NCBI GenBank assembly: GCA_963734955.1
Contig: CAVTJO010000006.1
Coordinates: 372,001 to 436,000, forward strand
Origin: UBA11986 sp963734955
Lineage (GTDB): Bacteria > Bacteroidota > Ignavibacteria > UBA10030 > UBA6906
Direction of reading: 5' to 3'
Length of the DNA: 64,000 nucleotides
Shown: piece after piece, positions 62,275-64,000 of the stretch
Position numbering within the stretch: the first letter of the stretch is position 1
Layout of the letters: each line of letters opens with the position of its first letter
Made by a program: the position numbers and the translations under genes
Notes under the pieces: model-generated
Databases searched by the model: none
The model's input: only the letters and a program-made list of their open reading frames with translations
Told to the model about the DNA's origin: nothing

Positions 62275-63175
62275 ATGACGATGAGCCTGGTGAGAGAACA
62301 CATCGTGTTTCGATTTGGGAAAAGGACATACGACCTTTCCAGCCGTACTCATTTGATGGGCGTCCTCAATATCACGCCCGATTCCTTCTCGGATGGTGGG
62401 CGATTCCTCACACGGGAAGCCGCCAGAGAGCATGCCCTCCGCATGATTGACGACGGCGCTGATTTCATCGATGTGGGTGGCGAATCGACCCGACCCAGAG
62501 GCCAGGCATATGGCGAAGGAGCGGAAGCGGTATCGCTGGACGAGGAACTCGAGCGTGTCATTCCCGTTGTCGGGATGCTCGCCCGGGAAACTGATGTGCC
62601 AATCTCCATCGACACCTACAAGTCAGATGTTGCCAGGGAAGCGCTAAAGGCGGGGGCCTCGATCGTAAACGACATCAGCGGGTTCACGTTCGATCAGACA
62701 ATGCCGGCCGTTGTTGCGGAAGCCGGCGCCTCGGCAGTGGTGATGCATATTCAGGGAACACCGAAAACGATGCAGCAAAATCCATCGTACGAGGATCTGA
62801 TGGGAGAGATTTGTGCCTTTCTTGATGCAGGGGTCGAGCAAGGGCAGACGTTCGGGCATCACACAACTCATTGTCGACCCGGGTATTGGCTTCGGGAAGA
62901 GGTTGGAGCATAACCTGCAACTGATCGGGCACCTGCAGGAACTGGCCGCGCTGGGCTGCCCGATTCTCATTGGGCCGTCGAGGAAATCGTTTATCGGGAC
63001 CGTTCTCGATCTTCCCGTCCACGATCGACTTGAAGGCTCGCTTGCTGCGGCAGTGGCATGTGTGCTAAACGGGGCCAACATTCTCCGGGTTCACGATGTG
63101 AAAGCAACCAAACGTGCGGTGATGGTCGCTGATGCCATCAAACAAACAATGACGACTCCGAAGCAGGCAGGTTGA
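62275..63175 (+). CDS. folP: Dihydropteroate synthase, frame interrupted near 62854
   Basis: Joins p-aminobenzoate to the pterin diphosphate in folate synthesis. The first frame (62275-62913) has MGVLNITPDSFSDGGRF, DVGGESTRP, SIDTYKSDVA and NDISGF. The second frame, from about 62855, continues with IVDPGIGFGKRLEHNLQLI, IGPSRKSFIG and the C-terminal RVHDVKATKRAVMVADAI. Removing one G from GGG 62854-62856 rebuilds a continuous 299-residue protein. DHPS is usually essential, so error or recoding is more likely than true loss. The start at ATG 62275 has no ribosome-binding site. cdaA follows with a 2-base gap. Confidence 0.85.
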
Positions 63176-63177
63176 CG

Positions 63178-63996
63178 ATGGAACTGTTCAAGATAGGGTT
63201 CCTTACGATAGGGCTGAACGATCTCATTGACATCGCGCTGGTGTCCGTGATATTCTATCGACTCTATCTTGTCATGCGCGGTACCATTGCGGCACAGATT
63301 TTCATCGGCCTTGTCCTGATTATTGCCATCTCATTCATCGCTCAGGCAGCTAATCTCAAGGTGATGAGCTGGATCATGAGAACGCTCACTGATATCTGGG
63401 TGATTGCGTTTATCATTTTGTTCCAGCCGGAGTTGCGTCGCTTGCTCGTGCTCCTCGGCCGGAATCCTGTGGTTCGGTTCTTCGTGCGAGGAAATGTTGA
63501 TGAGTCGGTTGACGACGTTGTTGCAGCAGTCATCGAGCTCTCGCGGAAGAAGCAGGGCGCATTGATCGTGTTCGTTCGTGCCACCGGAATCCGTGCACAC
63601 GTCGAGACCGGCACGAAGATGGAGGCGCTTGTCAGCAAATCATTGATCCTGTCCATTTTCAATCCGAAGTCGCCGCTTCACGACGGGGCTGTGGTCATCA
63701 AGGACCGGCTGATTGAGGCCGCCCGCTGCACACTTCCTCTTTCCAACATCACGTCGTGGGAAGGAGAATTACTCGGAACACGACATCGATCGGGCCTCGG
63801 AATCTCTGAACAGGCCGATGTCGTTGTGGTAATCGTCTCAGAAGAGACGGGATCGATTTCACTTGCTGAAAATGGCATCATGTACCGCAGCCTCACTCCT
63901 GCCAGCCTGAGGAAAGAACTCAAAGACCGGCTGATGCTTGAAACCGACGATCGATCTCTCGGTTCCATCTGGCGGATGATCAAGAACTCCAATTGA
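63178..63996 (+). CDS. cdaA: Diadenylate cyclase CdaA
   Basis: A 272-residue membrane enzyme that makes the second messenger c-di-AMP from two ATP. Three N-terminal membrane helices (residues 5-85) precede the DAC domain, with the DGA motif in PLHDGAVVI and the RHR motif in GTRHRSGLG, the two catalytic signatures. c-di-AMP controls potassium, osmotic and cell-wall balance. ATG 63178 is preferred to TTG 63172. folP-cdaA linkage is known in Bacteroidota-type genomes. No glmM is seen before the window ends. Confidence 0.93.
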   Translation: MELFKIGFLTIGLNDLIDIALVSVIFYRLYLVMRGTIAAQIFIGLVLIIAISFIAQAANLKVMSWIMRTLTDIWVIAFIILFQPELRRLLVLLGRNPVVRFFVRGNVDESVDDVVAAVIELSRKKQGALIVFVRATGIRAHVETGTKMEALVSKSLILSIFNPKSPLHDGAVVIKDRLIEAARCTLPLSNITSWEGELLGTRHRSGLGISEQADVVVVIVSEETGSISLAENGIMYRSLTPASLRKELKDRLMLETDDRSLGSIWRMIKNSN

Positions 63997-64000
63997 ACAA

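Noticed and set aside
1..64000. Mobile elements, CRISPR arrays, tRNA or rRNA genes
   Set aside because: No transposase or integrase other than XerC, no direct-repeat array, and no tRNA-like T-loop/acceptor combination was seen in the intergenic gaps.

Overview
The window is a gene-dense chromosomal segment of a Gram-negative bacterium of the FCB (Bacteroidota/Chlorobi/Ignavibacteria) lineage. The evidence is two TonB-dependent receptors with carboxypeptidase-like N-terminal domains, an Omp85 protein, a DUF4835 (PorD-type) and a PorV/PorQ-like protein that point to type IX secretion, a bacillithiol gene (bshA), an HPr kinase, and a SUF-type iron-sulfur operon. Promoters look like ordinary sigma-70 sites (TTGNNN, exactly 17 bases, then TATATT-like) rather than the classical Bacteroidetes TTTG/TAnnTTTG form. 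I therefore favour a Chlorobi/Ignavibacteria-type organism over a true Bacteroidales or Flavobacteriales member. No phage, transposon, CRISPR array, rRNA or tRNA was seen.

Layout. 1-4.8 kb: end of an O-methyltransferase, a thioesterase with a disrupted 5' end, trpF, lspA, and a convergent membrane PDZ-GAF-SpoIIE phosphatase. 5-10.6 kb: lysS, a TonB-dependent receptor with a lipoprotein, and a glycosyltransferase. 10.6-14.6 kb: S41 protease, DUF3108 protein, gamma-carbonic anhydrase-like protein, metallo-beta-lactamase-fold hydrolase. 14.6-20.9 kb: a housekeeping run of unknown protein, ybeY, smg, topA, xerC, hpf, hprK. 21-28 kb: M23 peptidase, DUF2795 protein, Omp85 protein, holB, metG. 28-34.4 kb: lipoprotein and TonB receptor, a TatD/radical-SAM fusion, a HEAT-repeat/cyclophilin fusion. 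34.4-39.5 kb: cell-envelope genes (DUF4835, PorV-like, HhH/beta-barrel, GH76-like). 39.9-50.2 kb: TPR lipid-envelope-type protein, mnmA, an oxidoreductase, an ECF sigma/anti-sigma pair, bshA with a cupin, yigZ, ackA and a 3-hydroxyacyl-CoA dehydrogenase. 50.8-61.4 kb: an Rrf2-controlled SUF operon (regulator, iscS-like, unknown Pro-rich protein, sufB, C, D, S, U, T, A), followed by a PuuD-like membrane protein, superoxide dismutase and iscX. 61.4-64 kb: LON-domain protein, a 31-residue basic protein, folP and cdaA.

The most striking anomaly is that six genes carry a disrupted frame: a thioesterase, topA, xerC, a Gfo/Idh oxidoreductase, a LON-domain protein and folP. In every case the shift is a net +1 base, and topA and folP should be essential. 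Sequencing or assembly error is the simplest explanation, but the uniform sign deserves a check. Other points of interest are the uncharacterised Pro/Ala-repeat protein inside the SUF operon, the TatD/radical-SAM and HEAT/cyclophilin fusions, an IscR-like operator just upstream of the regulator start, a promoter plus hairpin that could define a small RNA, a 13-bp hairpin in the mnmA leader, and a tiny basic ORF with a strong ribosome-binding site.
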